Notes: a model not told the origin generated them from the sequence alone. A stretch of 64,000 bases of DNA from an uncultured Opitutia bacterium (GCA_937136395.1 CAKZOI010000022.1:335277-399276); one strand, 5' to 3'. Shown: positions 8,387 through 18,773, counted from the first letter of the stretch. Program-made: numbers and translations.

Positions 8387-9081
8387 TTATAAACTGCGAT
8401 CTTGGTGAGAACGAAAGCACCGAGTCCACTCGTGAGCTCATGGCGTTAGTAGATGCAGCAAATATTGGCTGTGGCACGCATGCTGGGAGTTTAGAAAAGA
8501 CGCGTGAGTCGCTTGAAATGGCGAAGGCGAGCGGTGTCATGGTTGGGGCGCATCCAGGGCTCGCTGCCGGTGGTGGACGCAATGCGGTGCTGCCAAGTTT
8601 GAGCGAATTTATCAGTCTACTGGAGGCGCAGGTGACTGTGTTTCTCTCAATGGCAGAAGGTATTGGTGTGACCGTCCGTTATATAAAGTTGCACGGCACC
8701 TTGTATCACGCAGTGGAGCAAGCTGCAGATTTAGCGCATGTTTATTGCGATTTTGTGAGGTGCATGCAGCCAGAATTGGGTATTTTTGCCTTGGCTGGAG
8801 GGACTTGTGCGCAGCAGGCACAGTCCATGGGCATTCCTGTGTGGGAAGAGATGTTTGCGGATCGCGGTTATTTAGCCAGTGGAGCATTGGTTCCTAGAGG
8901 AGATGTAGGGGCACTGTTGGATGCGGAAGAAGCCTCTGATCGCTATGTCGATTGGTTAAAGGAGGGGCATGTGCGAACGGTGGACGGTGGATTGATCGCA
9001 CTTTCGGCGGATACTATTTGCGTGCATTCAGATTCGTCCGGTGCGTTGCAGTTATTACGTTCGTTACGAGCGCAGTATTGA
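8374..9081 (+). CDS. pxpA: 5-oxoprolinase subunit A (LamB/YcsF family)
   Basis: A 235-residue LamB/YcsF protein, the hydrolytic subunit of 5-oxoprolinase. INCDLGENES near the N-terminus, IGCGTHAG near 30, VGAHPG near 55 and IKLHGTLYH near 100 are family motifs. The ATG at 8374 gives the canonical start MARLIINCDLGE; the upstream GTG at 8344 would add ten unlikely residues. It is the last gene of the pxpBCA operon, with a 13-base overlap with pxpC. The role is pyroglutamate recycling. Confidence 0.93.
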   Translation: MARLIINCDLGENESTESTRELMALVDAANIGCGTHAGSLEKTRESLEMAKASGVMVGAHPGLAAGGGRNAVLPSLSEFISLLEAQVTVFLSMAEGIGVTVRYIKLHGTLYHAVEQAADLAHVYCDFVRCMQPELGIFALAGGTCAQQAQSMGIPVWEEMFADRGYLASGALVPRGDVGALLDAEEASDRYVDWLKEGHVRTVDGGLIALSADTICVHSDSSGALQLLRSLRAQY

Positions 9082-9208
9082 GGCATTAATCTTATATTAG
9101 CTACGTAAACCGATGCTTTACATGTGGGAGGCATCCTCTAGCGTAGTTTTTTTTGAATGACACCCAAGGCTCTATGCTGGGCGTCGCTTTGACTAATTAC
9201 CTACACTT

Positions 9209-10543
9209 ATGAAACAACGCACCATCCTGAGGGAAGTCTCTATTAAGGGAAAGTCCTTGCACACGGGCGACGAAGTCCACCTTACCATTAAACCTGCGGC
9301 AGAAAACCACGGTATCGTGTTTAAACGGACTGATCTTTACGGTAAGCCAGAGTTGAAGCCGATGATTGAATTGGTCGAAGACCTGGTTCGCAGCACCACG
9401 ATTGCGGACGGTCATGCAAAGGTGCACACGGTCGAGCACATATTGAGCGCCTTGAATGGTTGCGGTGTGGATAATGTCCTCATCGAGATGGATGCCAGTG
9501 AGCCGCCGATTCTTGATGGTTCGGCAAAGCATTTCGTGAATTTAATTCAGCAAGCAGAGCCAGTTGAGCAGGACGCAGAGCGCGAATACTACGTTCTCGA
9601 TGAGCCGATTTCTGTGACCCGTGGTGGGAGCTCGATTATTGCGCTACCGCACGATGGCTTTCGCATTACTTGCACCTCTACGGATGACCGTGGAATTCAC
9701 ACCCAGCACTTGAGCTTGGATGTCGATCCTGAGACCTACGTCGCGCAAATTGCACCCGCTCGCACATTTACTATTTATGAAGATATCGAAGAGTTGTTGA
9801 AGCTCGGTAAGATCAAAGGTGGTAGTCTTGATAGCGCGATTGTGATCAAGGGCGATAAGATCGTATCTAAAGAGCCACTACGTTTTAAGGATGAGTTTGT
9901 TCGTCATAAAATGCTCGATATCATCGGCGACATCGTGCTCGCAGGGATGCCAATTAAAGCGCATATCGTGGGCGTTCGTCCGGGGCACGCATTGAATGCC
10001 GAGCTTTCCAAGGTGCTCCGTAAGAAGATTCTCGAAAAAGCGAAAGGTGCCAAAGCGGCTGCTAAGTCAAAGAAATCTGCGGTCGTCGAAGCGCATGAGA
10101 CGACGATGGATATTCGCCGCGTGCTCGATACCTTGCCACACCGCTATCCATTCGTGATGATCGATAAAGTAATCGAGATCGTCAGCCCTGATGAGTTGGT
10201 GGCTTTAAAAAATGTCACGATCAATGAACCGTATTTCCAGGGGCATTATCCTGGACGTCCTGTGATGCCAGGTGTGCTTCAAGTCGAAGCTATGGCGCAG
10301 GCGGCAGGGGTATTATTATTGCGTAAGCTACCGGTTGAGGAAAACAAAATTGCGTTCTTCATGAGTGTGGATAAGGTAAAATTCCGTCAAGCGGTCGAGC
10401 CAGGTGACTCGATTGAGATTCGTGTGAAGTTGATCAAGATTCGAGGCAACAAGATCGCGACGGCAACTGGTGAATGTAAGGTCGGCGGAAAGACTGTTTC
10501 CAGTGCCGAGCTCATGTTCATGCTCGCTGACGCATCGGATTAA
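9209..10543 (+). CDS. lpxC-fabZ: Bifunctional UDP-3-O-acyl-GlcNAc deacetylase / 3-hydroxyacyl-ACP dehydratase
   Basis: A 444-residue fusion. Residues 1-280 are LpxC, the zinc deacetylase that commits UDP-acyl-GlcNAc to lipid [11 protein letters not shown] near 73 and [10 protein letters not shown] near 233 carry the zinc ligands. A Lys/Ala-rich linker near 270-295 leads to FabZ, with the [11 protein letters not shown] motif near 311 and the active-site [19 protein letters not shown] segment near 347. FabZ dehydrates 3-hydroxyacyl-ACP, the acyl pool that LpxA draws on. This fusion is known in Bacteroidota and some other phyla. lpxA follows after 13 bases. Confidence 0.96.
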   Translation: MKQRTILREVSIKGKSLHTGDEVHLTIKPAAENHGIVFKRTDLYGKPELKPMIELVEDLVRSTTIADGHAKVHTVEHILSALNGCGVDNVLIEMDASEPPILDGSAKHFVNLIQQAEPVEQDAEREYYVLDEPISVTRGGSSIIALPHDGFRITCTSTDDRGIHTQHLSLDVDPETYVAQIAPARTFTIYEDIEELLKLGKIKGGSLDSAIVIKGDKIVSKEPLRFKDEFVRHKMLDIIGDIVLAGMPIKAHIVGVRPGHALNAELSKVLRKKILEKAKGAKAAAKSKKSAVVEAHETTMDIRRVLDTLPHRYPFVMIDKVIEIVSPDELVALKNVTINEPYFQGHYPGRPVMPGVLQVEAMAQAAGVLLLRKLPVEENKIAFFMSVDKVKFRQAVEPGDSIEIRVKLIKIRGNKIATATGECKVGGKTVSSAELMFMLADASD

Positions 10544-10556
10544 TTAGGTTTTAGCC

Positions 10557-11333
10557 ATGGCTACTCAAATCCACCCAACTGCACTTATTGAAGCTGGTGC
10601 TGAACTTGACGAGGATGTGATCGTTGGTGCGTATGCATATGTCGGTCCGCATGTTCGAATCGGTAAAGGCACTGAAGTGATGCACCACGCCACAGTTGAT
10701 GGCGCTACTTCGATGGGCGAAGGGAATGAAGTGCATCCGTATGCCTACGTTGGTGGTAAGACGCACGATTTAAAGTATCGTGGAGGTGTGCATGGTCTTC
10801 AAATCGGCAACAAGAATGTCTTTCGAGAGTTTACCACGGTTCATTGTGCGACCGCTGAAGGGATGCTCACTTCTGTAGGTGATCATAATTTGATCTTATC
10901 TTATAGCCACATTGCGCACGAGTGTGTTGTGGGCGATCACCTCGTTATGAGTAGCCATTCTGCTTTAGGCGGACATGTAGAAGTCGGGAACCATGTCAAT
11001 GTCGGTTGGGGTGTGGGGATTCACCAATTTTGTCATTTAGGTGATTATTCCATGGCGGGTGCCGCATCGAAGGTGGTGCAAGATGTGCCTCCTTATATGA
11101 TTGCAGATGGTAATCCAGCAACTGCGCGCACGATTAATAAAGTCGGCCTTGAGCGTGCGGGTTTTTCGGCAGACGAGATCGCTTTGATTCGTCGTTTGTT
11201 TAAAGTCTATTATAAGGAAGGCCTGAACCGTCGCCAAGCGGCTGAGAAACTACAATCAGATCCGGACTTCATGAACCCTTTGATTCAGAATTTCTTGAAA
11301 TTCGCTGAAAGCAGCGAGCGGGGGCTTTCCTAG
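10557..11333 (+). CDS. lpxA: UDP-N-acetylglucosamine O-acyltransferase
   Basis: A 258-residue left-handed beta-helix acyltransferase and the first enzyme of lipid A synthesis. Hexapeptide repeats start at once ([20 protein letters not shown]), the catalytic-histidine region reads [12 protein letters not shown] near 117-128, and a helical C-terminal domain follows [19 protein letters not shown]. The length is normal. It is the second gene of an lpxC-fabZ-lpxA operon. A perfect palindrome (CTCGACT/AGTCGAG, 11335-11352) sits between it and the convergent next gene and may serve as a weak terminator. Confidence 0.95.
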   Translation: MATQIHPTALIEAGAELDEDVIVGAYAYVGPHVRIGKGTEVMHHATVDGATSMGEGNEVHPYAYVGGKTHDLKYRGGVHGLQIGNKNVFREFTTVHCATAEGMLTSVGDHNLILSYSHIAHECVVGDHLVMSSHSALGGHVEVGNHVNVGWGVGIHQFCHLGDYSMAGAASKVVQDVPPYMIADGNPATARTINKVGLERAGFSADEIALIRRLFKVYYKEGLNRRQAAEKLQSDPDFMNPLIQNFLKFAESSERGLS

Positions 11334-11341
11334 TCTCGACT

Positions 11342-12232
11342 TTATAGTCGAGGGATGAAGATCGAAGAAGCTCCGAGTAGTTCGTTTGTGACTGGATCGC
11401 GAATTTCACAAGCGGCATAATTTTCATTGCCTCCAAGTTCAGCGCGTAGAAGTAGGTATTGGCGAGCGATTTGACGTGCTTCGAATACGTAGTTGACCTG
11501 TGTTTCTTCTTTGGGCAGCCATTTGAAAATGAGTGCATCTTCCCCAATCTCAAGGGAGATGGAATCGTAGTTCAAGTGGCACCATAGCCGCATCTGAGTG
11601 GTATATTCGGCTTTCCCTTCGGGAGTGTTTATATCTGGAGTGCTGTCTTCAATTGTTGATGCTGTCGAATCAGTAGTTTGTAGCTCATAGCGCCCCGCAT
11701 ATTTCTCAGCGAACCATTCTGTAAAATTAGTTTCTTCATGTGCGAGGCTTAGATGGTTGCCATTGATAATACAGTAAATGTCTGAGGGAGCGGTTAGGGC
11801 AACTACTTCGACTTCTGAATCAGCCGTAAATTCCATGTGGCCGTAGATCTTATCCTGATAGCGAATGGGGACTTTCTTTGAGTGGTTGAGTGCGACAGTT
11901 TTGGGCCAAAGATGAGAGGACTTAATGATCTCGGAAAAGGTAATTACTTGCGGCGGCGGTGGTTCAACTGGGACAGTTGGAATCGGCTCAGCAGGCATCG
12001 GTTCTGGCTCGATCACCGGTGGAGGAGTCGGCTCTTCTTTGAGTGCGGTTTGAATCGGTTCGGGCGCTTGGATGCCTACAGCGCTCCGAATTTTTTCGGC
12101 CAGCTCAGAGTCTTGAGATTTCGCTGCCCACATCAATACGATCGTGCATAGACTACATAACAATATGAAAAAGGCCAATGCCTTAACCAGTGCCTTACGC
12201 TCTTCAATGTGTTTGTTTTTTGCAGCCTTCAA
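11342..12232 (-). CDS. Membrane-anchored Pro-rich protein of unknown function
   Basis: An unrecognised 296-residue protein. One N-terminal membrane segment (ALVKALAFFILLCSLCTIVL, about 17-36) is followed by a Pro/Glu-rich linker around 55-95, then a soluble domain of about 190 residues. The layout (short cytoplasmic tail, anchor, Pro-rich spacer, periplasmic domain) resembles envelope-spanning anchors such as TonB-like proteins, but no TonB motif is visible in the C-terminal domain. It converges with lpxA. A Cys lies at residue 285 and others elsewhere, with no zinc-finger spacing. Confidence 0.55.
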   Translation of the reverse strand: MKAAKNKHIEERKALVKALAFFILLCSLCTIVLMWAAKSQDSELAEKIRSAVGIQAPEPIQTALKEEPTPPPVIEPEPMPAEPIPTVPVEPPPPQVITFSEIIKSSHLWPKTVALNHSKKVPIRYQDKIYGHMEFTADSEVEVVALTAPSDIYCIINGNHLSLAHEETNFTEWFAEKYAGRYELQTTDSTASTIEDSTPDINTPEGKAEYTTQMRLWCHLNYDSISLEIGEDALIFKWLPKEETQVNYVFEARQIARQYLLLRAELGGNENYAACEIRDPVTNELLGASSIFIPRL

Positions 12233-12568
12233 TGCGCGTTATTTACTTTGAAATTCCTTAGTGGGTCAAGTGCCAGTTAGTTATATATTGTTCAATTTGC
12301 AGACTTAATTATGTCTATAACGTTTTATTCTGTAGTGACTGGAAGCTTTGATGTCCCGCATGTGCTGATTGTTACACATCGTCGATAGTTGGGATTTTAT
12401 TGGAGAAATTCCCATATTTGAGAGCGGTCGAGACTCTTTGGATTCTGTGGTGCTTGAATCGTTCTTACAGCGTAGACAATCTTAAGGCGGGCTTTAGTTG
12501 CAGTAATAGGATAGAGGAGGTGGCAACTTTTGTTTGGTTTCGGCGATAGTAAATAGGCATTTTAAATT
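12233..12568. other. Intergenic region, nothing recognised
   Basis: These 336 bases are upstream of both the leftward Pro-rich protein gene and the rightward DUF4405 gene. They are AT-richer than their neighbours. No RNA gene, clear promoter or repeat was recognised. A GAGGAGG-like purine run near 12514-12519 is too far from the DUF4405 ATG to be its ribosome binding site. Confidence 0.4.
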
Positions 12569-12966
12569 ATGAAACCTGGACTAAAAAATCCTCTGCTACG
12601 AGTGACGAATCTATTGCTCTATCTTTCTTTCTGCGCACTCCTCGGCACGGGTGCGCTGTTAACCTGGAAGCTCGTGCCAGGTTACGCGGTGGGGGCGGTT
12701 TACAAGTGCTCGACATGGGGCGCCATGAATGGGGGGATGTCCATTTTTGGTGTGGTGTAGTATGCGTCATCGCGACTGTAGTGCACATGCTGCTCAATTG
12801 GGTATGGCTGAAGAGAATTGCGGCCTCTGGGCATTTCTGGCGCTTACTTGCTGGGGTCGGAGTGGGCCTTGTGTTTATTTTTGGGATCTTCTTTCTGCCG
12901 ATGTCCCGTCCTTCGGGGGGGCATCATGGCCATGGTGGCTCTCAAGTGGAATCCTCTGGATGGTAA
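12569..12966 (+). pseudogene. DUF4405-like membrane protein, frame broken
   Basis: The first frame (12569-12760) encodes a membrane helix (TNLLLYLSFCALLGTGALL) and then goes out of frame. The second frame, readable from before 12706, carries the conserved MGRHEWGDVHFW motif, a second membrane helix and a His-rich tail. Adding one G to the G5 run at 12691-12695 joins them as ...YAVGGGLQVLDMGRHEWGD..., which fits the family. DUF4405 proteins are small cytochrome b-like membrane proteins. The break may be real decay or a homopolymer miscount. The copper-type TonB receptor next door is also frame-broken. Confidence 0.7.
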
Positions 12967-13115
12967 CTCGTTTGGTTTTCTTTAGGTTGAGAGGTGGCAG
13001 GTGATGGCACTGATTAGACTTTTCTTATTCTAGATACTTAATTGTTTTGTAAGCGCATCTGATACTTGAAGTCGATTGCTTGTCAGCATGAAAAGGTGCT
13101 GTAAAAACATACTAC

Positions 13116-15152
13116 ATGAAGTGTTATCAGGTAGTTTTGCTTGCAGTTGCCTTACCCCTTATCGGATCTGCGCAGCCTTTACATGTGATTGAACTAGAGT
13201 CGTTCTATGTGACCGCCCCTCAGCAGGGAGTGGTCCAGCAAGACCTCGGCGGACAGCAATGGCGCAGTCGCGGTGTGGTCGGTTTGGCTGAGTTGTTGGA
13301 GGATTCTGAACCAGGGCTCGCACTGGTTCGGAGGGCTGGTATGTCCAACGATGTGGTGATGCGTGGTCTTGGGGGTGATGATGTGAGTGTGACCTTGGAT
13401 GGTCGTAAAATTTATTGTGCCTGTTCGAATCGAATGGACCCACCGCTTTCGCATGCAACTGCAGAGGTCGCAGCTAAGGTGGAAGTGGCGGCTGGCCCAT
13501 TTAGCTTGAAGCGTGCTGGATCGTTGGCAGGGCATGTGAATGTCACGTCTGAACCTATTCTGGATGGTTTGCACGGTCGATTTGAGGCGCTATGGCTCTT
13601 TTAGTGAAACTGTCTTGTCTGGTTGGGGATCGACTGGAAACGAGGACTATGCTGCGCGCGTCCAGGTAGGCTGGCTTAGTGGCGATCCTTATGAGAATGG
13701 TGATGGCTTACGAATGACGGAGATGGCGGCCGGCAAGTCCGCTTACTTACCAGAGGTGTTGGATGCCAAGGCTTATGAAGCATGGCATGCTGGTCTGGAG
13801 TTTCGTTGGCGCTTGAAAGATTCGATACAAATGGTCGCCAATGCGCTACGGCGTGAAGATACCAGCGTGCTCTTTCTAGGGCTAAAGATGGATGCCGATC
13901 ATACACGGACGGATCAGTTTGGGCTACGATTTGAAGACGAAGCGAGCCCAGGATACTTTGACCAATGGGCTGTGGATTTCTATTATAACGAGACGGATCA
14001 CTTAATGAGTGATCGTCGACGCATGACGAGCCTGATGGGGCCAGGTGGTCGTGGTTGGTTTATGGTTACTGATGCCCGATCAAGTAATTTTGGAATGACC
14101 TTTGATGCTGAGTTCGAGACCAATGAGTATGGACATTGGGAAGTGGGTGCTGAGTTTGATCGTCGCTTGTGGGATAGTGATAATGTAATTGGCCCAAACC
14201 AGAATGAGATGCTGCCAGACACGATGCTGGATACGCTCGGAGCTTACGCCGAGGGCCGCTTTAAGTTGTCGGATACTCGATTGCTTGAACTGGGAATGCG
14301 GCTGGATCGCTTTGCTGCCGAAACCAACGGCGACACTACATTTTTGCAAAGTCTACAAGGCTCTGATCGCAATCGTGAGTATATTGAGCCAGGTGCCTTT
14401 ATCAGTTTACGACAGGAATTGGGTGAGCATTCTGGAGTCTTTCTTGGCCTCGGGAGTATTGCACGTTCGCCTAATCCGCAGGAGCTTTACATACAAGTGG
14501 ATAAGCCGATGGCGAAGCCAGATTGGGTGGGGAATCCTGACCTTGATGCGCCACGTTCCACCGAGTTGACCGCTGGCTGGGAATTTGCGCGTGATGATTT
14601 ATTTCTTCGTGCACGGGTTTTCCATGCTTGGCTGGATGATTATATTTACCCAGTGAAAGTAACCACCCCGAGCGCATTCCAAAGCTATGACAACATTGAT
14701 GCCCGTCTCTATGGCGTCGAGTTGAAGTCCGAGTATTCCCTAGCAGAGCATTGGAGCCTTGGTTTGGCTTTGGCTTGGCAGCAAGGTGAGAAACGCAGTC
14801 GCCCCAACGCTTCGACGAATGATGTGCTTGCCGAGATTCCACCACTGCGCGTGCAGGGGTCGTTAAATTATGTTGATTCAAATACGGAGCTCAGCCTTGA
14901 AGCCCGTGCTTCAGCTGGGCAGGGGCGCACCGATCGTGACTTGTTTGAACAGGACATGGCAGCTGGTTTACACTCTCGATTCGTGGCCGTCAGCAACTCA
15001 ATGATCATTGGGCGCTGAGTCTTGCTGTTGAAAACTTGCTCGACGAAACCTATGCTCTACATAATTCACAGGTGCGGAATCCATTTAGTGCTTTCACGGT
15101 GGTCGATGAGCCTGGACGTGTGCTCAAGGTGAGCCTGAGCTATGAATTTTAA
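13116..15152 (+). pseudogene. TonB-dependent copper-type receptor, two frameshifts
   Basis: A signal peptide (VVLLAVALPLIGSAQ) and a plug domain with the segment YCACSNRMDPPLSHAT resemble OprC/NosA copper receptors, where a C-x-NRMDPP motif is typical. The frame breaks between 13584 and 13590 (FEA | YGSFSETVLSGWG). It breaks again at 14966-14969, where adding one T would restore ...AAGFTLSIRGRQQL.... The last frame runs to TAA at 15150 and ends in the outer-membrane signature VSLSYEF. The rejoined protein would have about 678 residues, normal for the family. It is either a young pseudogene or a product of sequencing errors. Confidence 0.8.
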
Positions 15153-15206
15153 GTTTTGTCAGGGCTCACTTGCCAAACGAGAGGATTTGTGCACAAAACG
15201 TAGTGT

Positions 15207-16229
15207 ATGCAAAAACGACGTTTAGGACGCAGTGGTATCGTGGTTTCGGAGATATGTCTGGGCACGATGACTTTCGGCTCACAGCTCGATAAGAAGACCT
15301 CTTTTGAGATTTTGGATCATGCCGTCGAGCATGGCATTGATTTTCTTGATACGGCAGAGATATACCCTGTGCCACCCAAGACCGAGTGGGTCCATCGCAC
15401 TGAGGAGATCTTGGGCGAATGGCTACAAGGCAAAGATCGTAGCTCGCTAACGATCGCGTCGAAAGTGGCTGGCCCAGGGCATGGTTGGTTTAAGCCGCCC
15501 GTTCGCAGTGGACTGACTTCGCTGGATCGCCACCATATTCGCACTGCGATCGAAGGCAGCTTACGTCGCTTGCAGACTGACTATATCGATCTCTATCAAA
15601 CTCACTGGCCAGATCACGATTTTGGCTATGAGGAAACTCTACAGACCTTAACGGAGCTCCAAGAAGAAGGTAAAGTTCGCGTAATCGGCTCTTCCAACGA
15701 AACGGAGTGGGGCACGATGAAGGCCAATCAAGTGGCGGCTGAGCATGGTTACTCGCGCTATCAGACAATACAGAATAATTTCTCGATCAACAACCGACGC
15801 TTCGAAGATGCGCTCGCGGATATCTGCCGTCGAGAAGGGATGAGTCTGTTGCCGTATTCGCCGATCGGTGGTGGGGTGCTGAGTGGTAAATACAACGGCG
15901 GCCAGCTACCTGAAGGGGCACGTTTTTCCGAATATTTGCGTCCGGAATCAGGTGAGCGCCAAAAGATTATGGGGCGTCGTTTTGTCAACGACAAGAGCCT
16001 CGCCACGACTGCTGCGTTGATGGAGCTCGCTGCCGAAATCGGGATCGATATCGTTACGCTTGCGGTGGCATGGAGCAAGCAGCACGACTTTGTGGCATCG
16101 ACCATCATCGGCGCGAATTCTATTGAGCAACTCCAGCCCAGCTTAGCCGCCGCGGATTACAAGCTAAGCGAAGACGTTCTGAAGAAGATCGATGCGATTT
16201 CGGAAAAGTATCCGTATCCGATGGGTTAG
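15207..16229 (+). CDS. Aldo/keto reductase (Tas-like)
   Basis: A 340-residue NADPH-dependent aldo/keto reductase with a (beta/alpha)8 barrel. The catalytic set is visible: D and Y in [11 protein letters not shown] near residues 50-60, K in the [10 protein letters not shown] segment near 86, and H in [14 protein letters not shown] near 133. The long loops and the [15 protein letters not shown] segment resemble the E. coli Tas/YajO group. The physiological carbonyl substrate is unknown. It stands alone between the broken receptor gene and aroE. Confidence 0.88.
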   Translation: MQKRRLGRSGIVVSEICLGTMTFGSQLDKKTSFEILDHAVEHGIDFLDTAEIYPVPPKTEWVHRTEEILGEWLQGKDRSSLTIASKVAGPGHGWFKPPVRSGLTSLDRHHIRTAIEGSLRRLQTDYIDLYQTHWPDHDFGYEETLQTLTELQEEGKVRVIGSSNETEWGTMKANQVAAEHGYSRYQTIQNNFSINNRRFEDALADICRREGMSLLPYSPIGGGVLSGKYNGGQLPEGARFSEYLRPESGERQKIMGRRFVNDKSLATTAALMELAAEIGIDIVTLAVAWSKQHDFVASTIIGANSIEQLQPSLAAADYKLSEDVLKKIDAISEKYPYPMG

Positions 16230-16296
16230 ATGTAAAAAAACGACTCGTCACTCCAGGGAAAGGGATTTACTGCTAGGTAGATACCATTGATTCAGT

Positions 16297-17229
16297 ATGA
16301 CGACTTTTGATACCGCTAGAACCTATTCCTTAAACGACCTCGGCAAAACCGACTTCGGTGGCACACCCTTGGCGGTGCTGGGGCATCCGGTCAAGCATTC
16401 GGTCAGTCCAGCCATGCACAATGCGGCACTCGCTAAAATGCAGCAGGCGAATTCACGCTTTAGGAATTGGACTTATTTTCGTTTTGATGTCGCGCCAGAA
16501 GATTTGCCTGAAGCCTTACCACTGTTTCATAAGCATAACTTTCTAGGGCTGAATCTGACAATTCCGCATAAGGTGCAGGCGCTCGATTTGATTAAAGGAA
16601 TTTTACCAGACGCCGAGCGCATGGGAGCGGTCAATACCTTGGTTTGGGATGAGTTTGGCTATGATGGTTTCAACACCGATGGTTATGGCCTAAAGGCAGG
16701 CCTCGCACAGGATTTAGCTGTGTCGCTTAAGAATACGACAGTTGTTTTACTTGGGTCCGGTGGTGCGGCACGAGCCGCTGCGGTGCAGTGTGTGCTCGAT
16801 GGGTGCGAAAAACTCTATATCGGAAATCGCACACCTGAACGTTTACAAAGTGTGATGGATGTAGTCGATGCCATGCCTGGGGGTGGGGTTGCCGAAGCAT
16901 TTGCGATCAAGGAGTTTCCAGATGGATTGCCCGAGGAAGGCATTGTCATAAACGCAACCTCGCTAGGTTTAAAAGAAGGGGATCTCGCACCGATGGATGT
17001 GAGCTTACTTCCGAAAGGATGGAAGGTGTATGATATGATTTATAACCCTTCGCAGACGACTTTACTTAAAGAAGCAGAGGCACATGGTCTCGCGACGGCG
17101 AATGGCTTATCCATGTTGGTGCACCAAGGTGCGCGTTCCTTAGAAATATGGTCGCACGCCGAGGTGAGCTCGCACGCGATGATGACGGCTGCCCTACATG
17201 CTCTAGATTTACCCCCGCGTTATGATTGA
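16297..17229 (+). CDS. aroE: Shikimate dehydrogenase
   Basis: A 310-residue NADP-dependent enzyme that reduces 3-dehydroshikimate in aromatic amino acid synthesis. The shikimate-binding signature GHPVKHSVSPAMHNAAL is near residues 29-45, the catalytic Lys lies in NLTIPHKV near 87-94, NTDGYG near 127, and the nucleotide loop GSGGAARA near 153. An N-terminal extension of about 20 residues precedes the domain. Its last 8 bases overlap the prepilin peptidase gene, so the two are probably co-transcribed; aroE next to pilD-type genes is seen in other bacteria. Confidence 0.94.
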   Translation: MTTFDTARTYSLNDLGKTDFGGTPLAVLGHPVKHSVSPAMHNAALAKMQQANSRFRNWTYFRFDVAPEDLPEALPLFHKHNFLGLNLTIPHKVQALDLIKGILPDAERMGAVNTLVWDEFGYDGFNTDGYGLKAGLAQDLAVSLKNTTVVLLGSGGAARAAAVQCVLDGCEKLYIGNRTPERLQSVMDVVDAMPGGGVAEAFAIKEFPDGLPEEGIVINATSLGLKEGDLAPMDVSLLPKGWKVYDMIYNPSQTTLLKEAEAHGLATANGLSMLVHQGARSLEIWSHAEVSSHAMMTAALHALDLPPRYD

Positions 17230-18151
17230 AACATTTGAATTTATTAACGACGACTTTCCATGGTTCTTTACCTCGGTAGTGTTTGTCTTCGGTGCTGTCG
17301 TCGGAAGCTTTTTGAACGTGTGCATCTATCGCATTCCTGCCGAGCGATCGGTGGTCTTTCCAGGATCAACCTGTGCCTGTGGAAAACCCATTCCGTGGTA
17401 TCATAACCTGCCGATTCTAACCTGGATACTACTGCGAGGGCGCGCTAGTTGCTGCGGTGAAAAATTCAGTGTTCGCTATCCCGCAATTGAATTGCTCACA
17501 GGGCTGCTCTTCCTCGCGAGTTGGCTCATGCATAGCCCCGTCGTTGCCATCATCGGCATGCTCTACATTGCCTTTTTGATTTGCTCCACCTTTATCGATT
17601 TGGACCACATGATCATACCAGACCGTTTTTCAATCGGTGGCATGGTGATCGGTGTAGTGATTTCAATCTGCTTTCCTGTATTGCATGGCATCGAAGGCGG
17701 CATACCGATTCTGCAAAATATTCAGTCGGGCGTGATTGCCATCATTGGCGCATTGATAGGTGCGGGGCTCGTTTACTGGATCGCAGTGCTGGGTGAAATC
17801 GTCTTCCGTAAGCCAGCAATGGGTGAAGGCGATGTGAAATTTGTCGGCTTTATCGGTGCCTTTTGTGGATGGCAAGGTGCGGTATTTGCCATGTTTGGTG
17901 GCGCACTGCTTGGATCGATTATTTTGCTACCGATTTTGATGGTCGGTCGTTTGCTGGGTAAAGGCGGATCTCAGTCCTGTGAACCCGAAGCAGCGGTGGC
18001 TGATGATTCCGAAGAAGAAGCTGTTCAATTTGGTTTACAGGTGCCTTTTGGTCCGATGCTCGCGGGCGCAGGCTTATTGTATTTTTTAGGTGCAGATGTT
18101 TACGTCGATGCCTATTTCGCCGAATTTTCGCTGAGCTTTTTCGGCCGTTGA
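17222..18151 (+). CDS. pilD: Type IV prepilin peptidase / N-methyltransferase (A24 family)
   Basis: A 309-residue inner-membrane aspartic protease that cleaves and methylates type IV prepilins and pseudopilins. The N-terminal domain has GSFLNVCIYRIP and two Cys pairs (CACG and CCGE, about residues 56-82), as in PilD. The catalytic Asp residues lie in TFIDLDHMIIPD near 121-132 and MGEGDVKF near 199-206. About eight membrane helices are visible. It overlaps aroE by 8 bases. No pilin or secretion genes lie alongside. Confidence 0.9.
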   Translation: MIETFEFINDDFPWFFTSVVFVFGAVVGSFLNVCIYRIPAERSVVFPGSTCACGKPIPWYHNLPILTWILLRGRASCCGEKFSVRYPAIELLTGLLFLASWLMHSPVVAIIGMLYIAFLICSTFIDLDHMIIPDRFSIGGMVIGVVISICFPVLHGIEGGIPILQNIQSGVIAIIGALIGAGLVYWIAVLGEIVFRKPAMGEGDVKFVGFIGAFCGWQGAVFAMFGGALLGSIILLPILMVGRLLGKGGSQSCEPEAAVADDSEEEAVQFGLQVPFGPMLAGAGLLYFLGADVYVDAYFAEFSLSFFGR

Positions 18152-18157
18152 GTGGTG

Positions 18158-18352
18158 CTATTTTGCTGGTCTCACGACCGTCAGCAGTATTTTGAAATCT
18201 TGCGGTGCGTCGACTGCGTGTGGCACGTTGGCGGGCAGCACGATGGTGCGACCTTTGGGGACTGCGACGGGAGCTTGATCGCCGACTGTAAACTCACCGA
18301 TGCCGTCAAGCACTTGCACCATGGCATCACCCGTTGAGCTGTGTGTGAGCGA
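18158..18352 (-). pseudogene. Cupin-domain gene fragment (C-terminal part)
   Basis: Read on the minus strand, the frame ending at TAG 18158-18160 gives HSSTGDAMVQVLDGIGEF, later TIVLPANVPHAV and LLTVVRPAK. This is the conserved half of a small cupin of the type often found with Rrf2 regulators. The N-terminal half is missing: similarity stops near 18352, exactly where a plus-strand Rrf2 fragment begins. No start codon with a ribosome binding site is visible, so it is most likely a remnant. Confidence 0.6.
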
Positions 18353-18661
18353 TTACAGTGTCCGCTCGGACCCGGCTGGTGTGGCAATGGTGATCCATGT
18401 CCACTGCATGATCAATTAGTAGAATTAGACGACCAGATGACCGACTTCCTCGAAAGCACCGCGCTAGACGTATTTGTCGCGAGTGGTGCCGCATCAGGCG
18501 AAGATGGTGGTGATGAAATCGACCTCGTGGCTTCGTATAAAATCAACAAGTATCTGTCACTCTTAGCGAAGTATGGTAGCTACGATTCAGACGGTGGTGT
18601 CGGTGGTGCAGGTGCAGTTGATAAGGACATGTTCACATTCGAGATGAACTTTACCTACTAG
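18341..18661 (+). pseudogene. Chimera of Rrf2 regulator C-terminus and porin C-terminus
   Basis: This 106-codon frame is not a normal protein. The first ~40 residues (cysteines in QCPLGPGWCGNGDPCPLH, then MTDFLESTAL) match the metal/Fe-S-sensing C-terminus of Rrf2-family regulators. From about residue 42 it changes to a beta-barrel pattern (DEIDLVASYKINKYLSLLAKY) ending in MFTFEMNFTY, the C-terminal signature of an outer-membrane porin. Both parts lack their N-termini. It looks like a deletion or recombination scar, with the porin's own terminator surviving at 18691-18721. Confidence 0.6.
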
Positions 18662-18690
18662 AAAGTTTAGATTAGTTTTGTTTAGGAGTG

Positions 18691-18721
18691 AGCGGGGTCG
18701 TTTCGGCGATCCCGCTTTTTT
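18691..18721 (+). terminator. Rho-independent terminator after porin remnant
   Basis: AGCGGGGTCG and its near-complement CGATCCCGCT form a stem with a TTTCGG-type loop, followed by six T. It lies 30 bases past the porin-like stop. Confidence 0.8.
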
Positions 18722-18736
18722 GTATGAATTTAGGAT

Positions 18737-18773
18737 GGTAGTGGCGCAGGTCCCTGTGCGCCACCGCTACCTG
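18737..18773. repeat. Dispersed palindromic repeat, family A (copy 3, short)
   Basis: GGTAGTGGCGCAGG and CCTGTGCGCCACCGCTACC form one compact inverted repeat, a shortened form of the family A unit. It lies right after the terminator. Confidence 0.6.

Noticed and set aside
12233..12568. A riboswitch ahead of the DUF4405/receptor locus
   Set aside because: I looked for conserved cobalamin, SAM or TPP motif words and found no convincing set.
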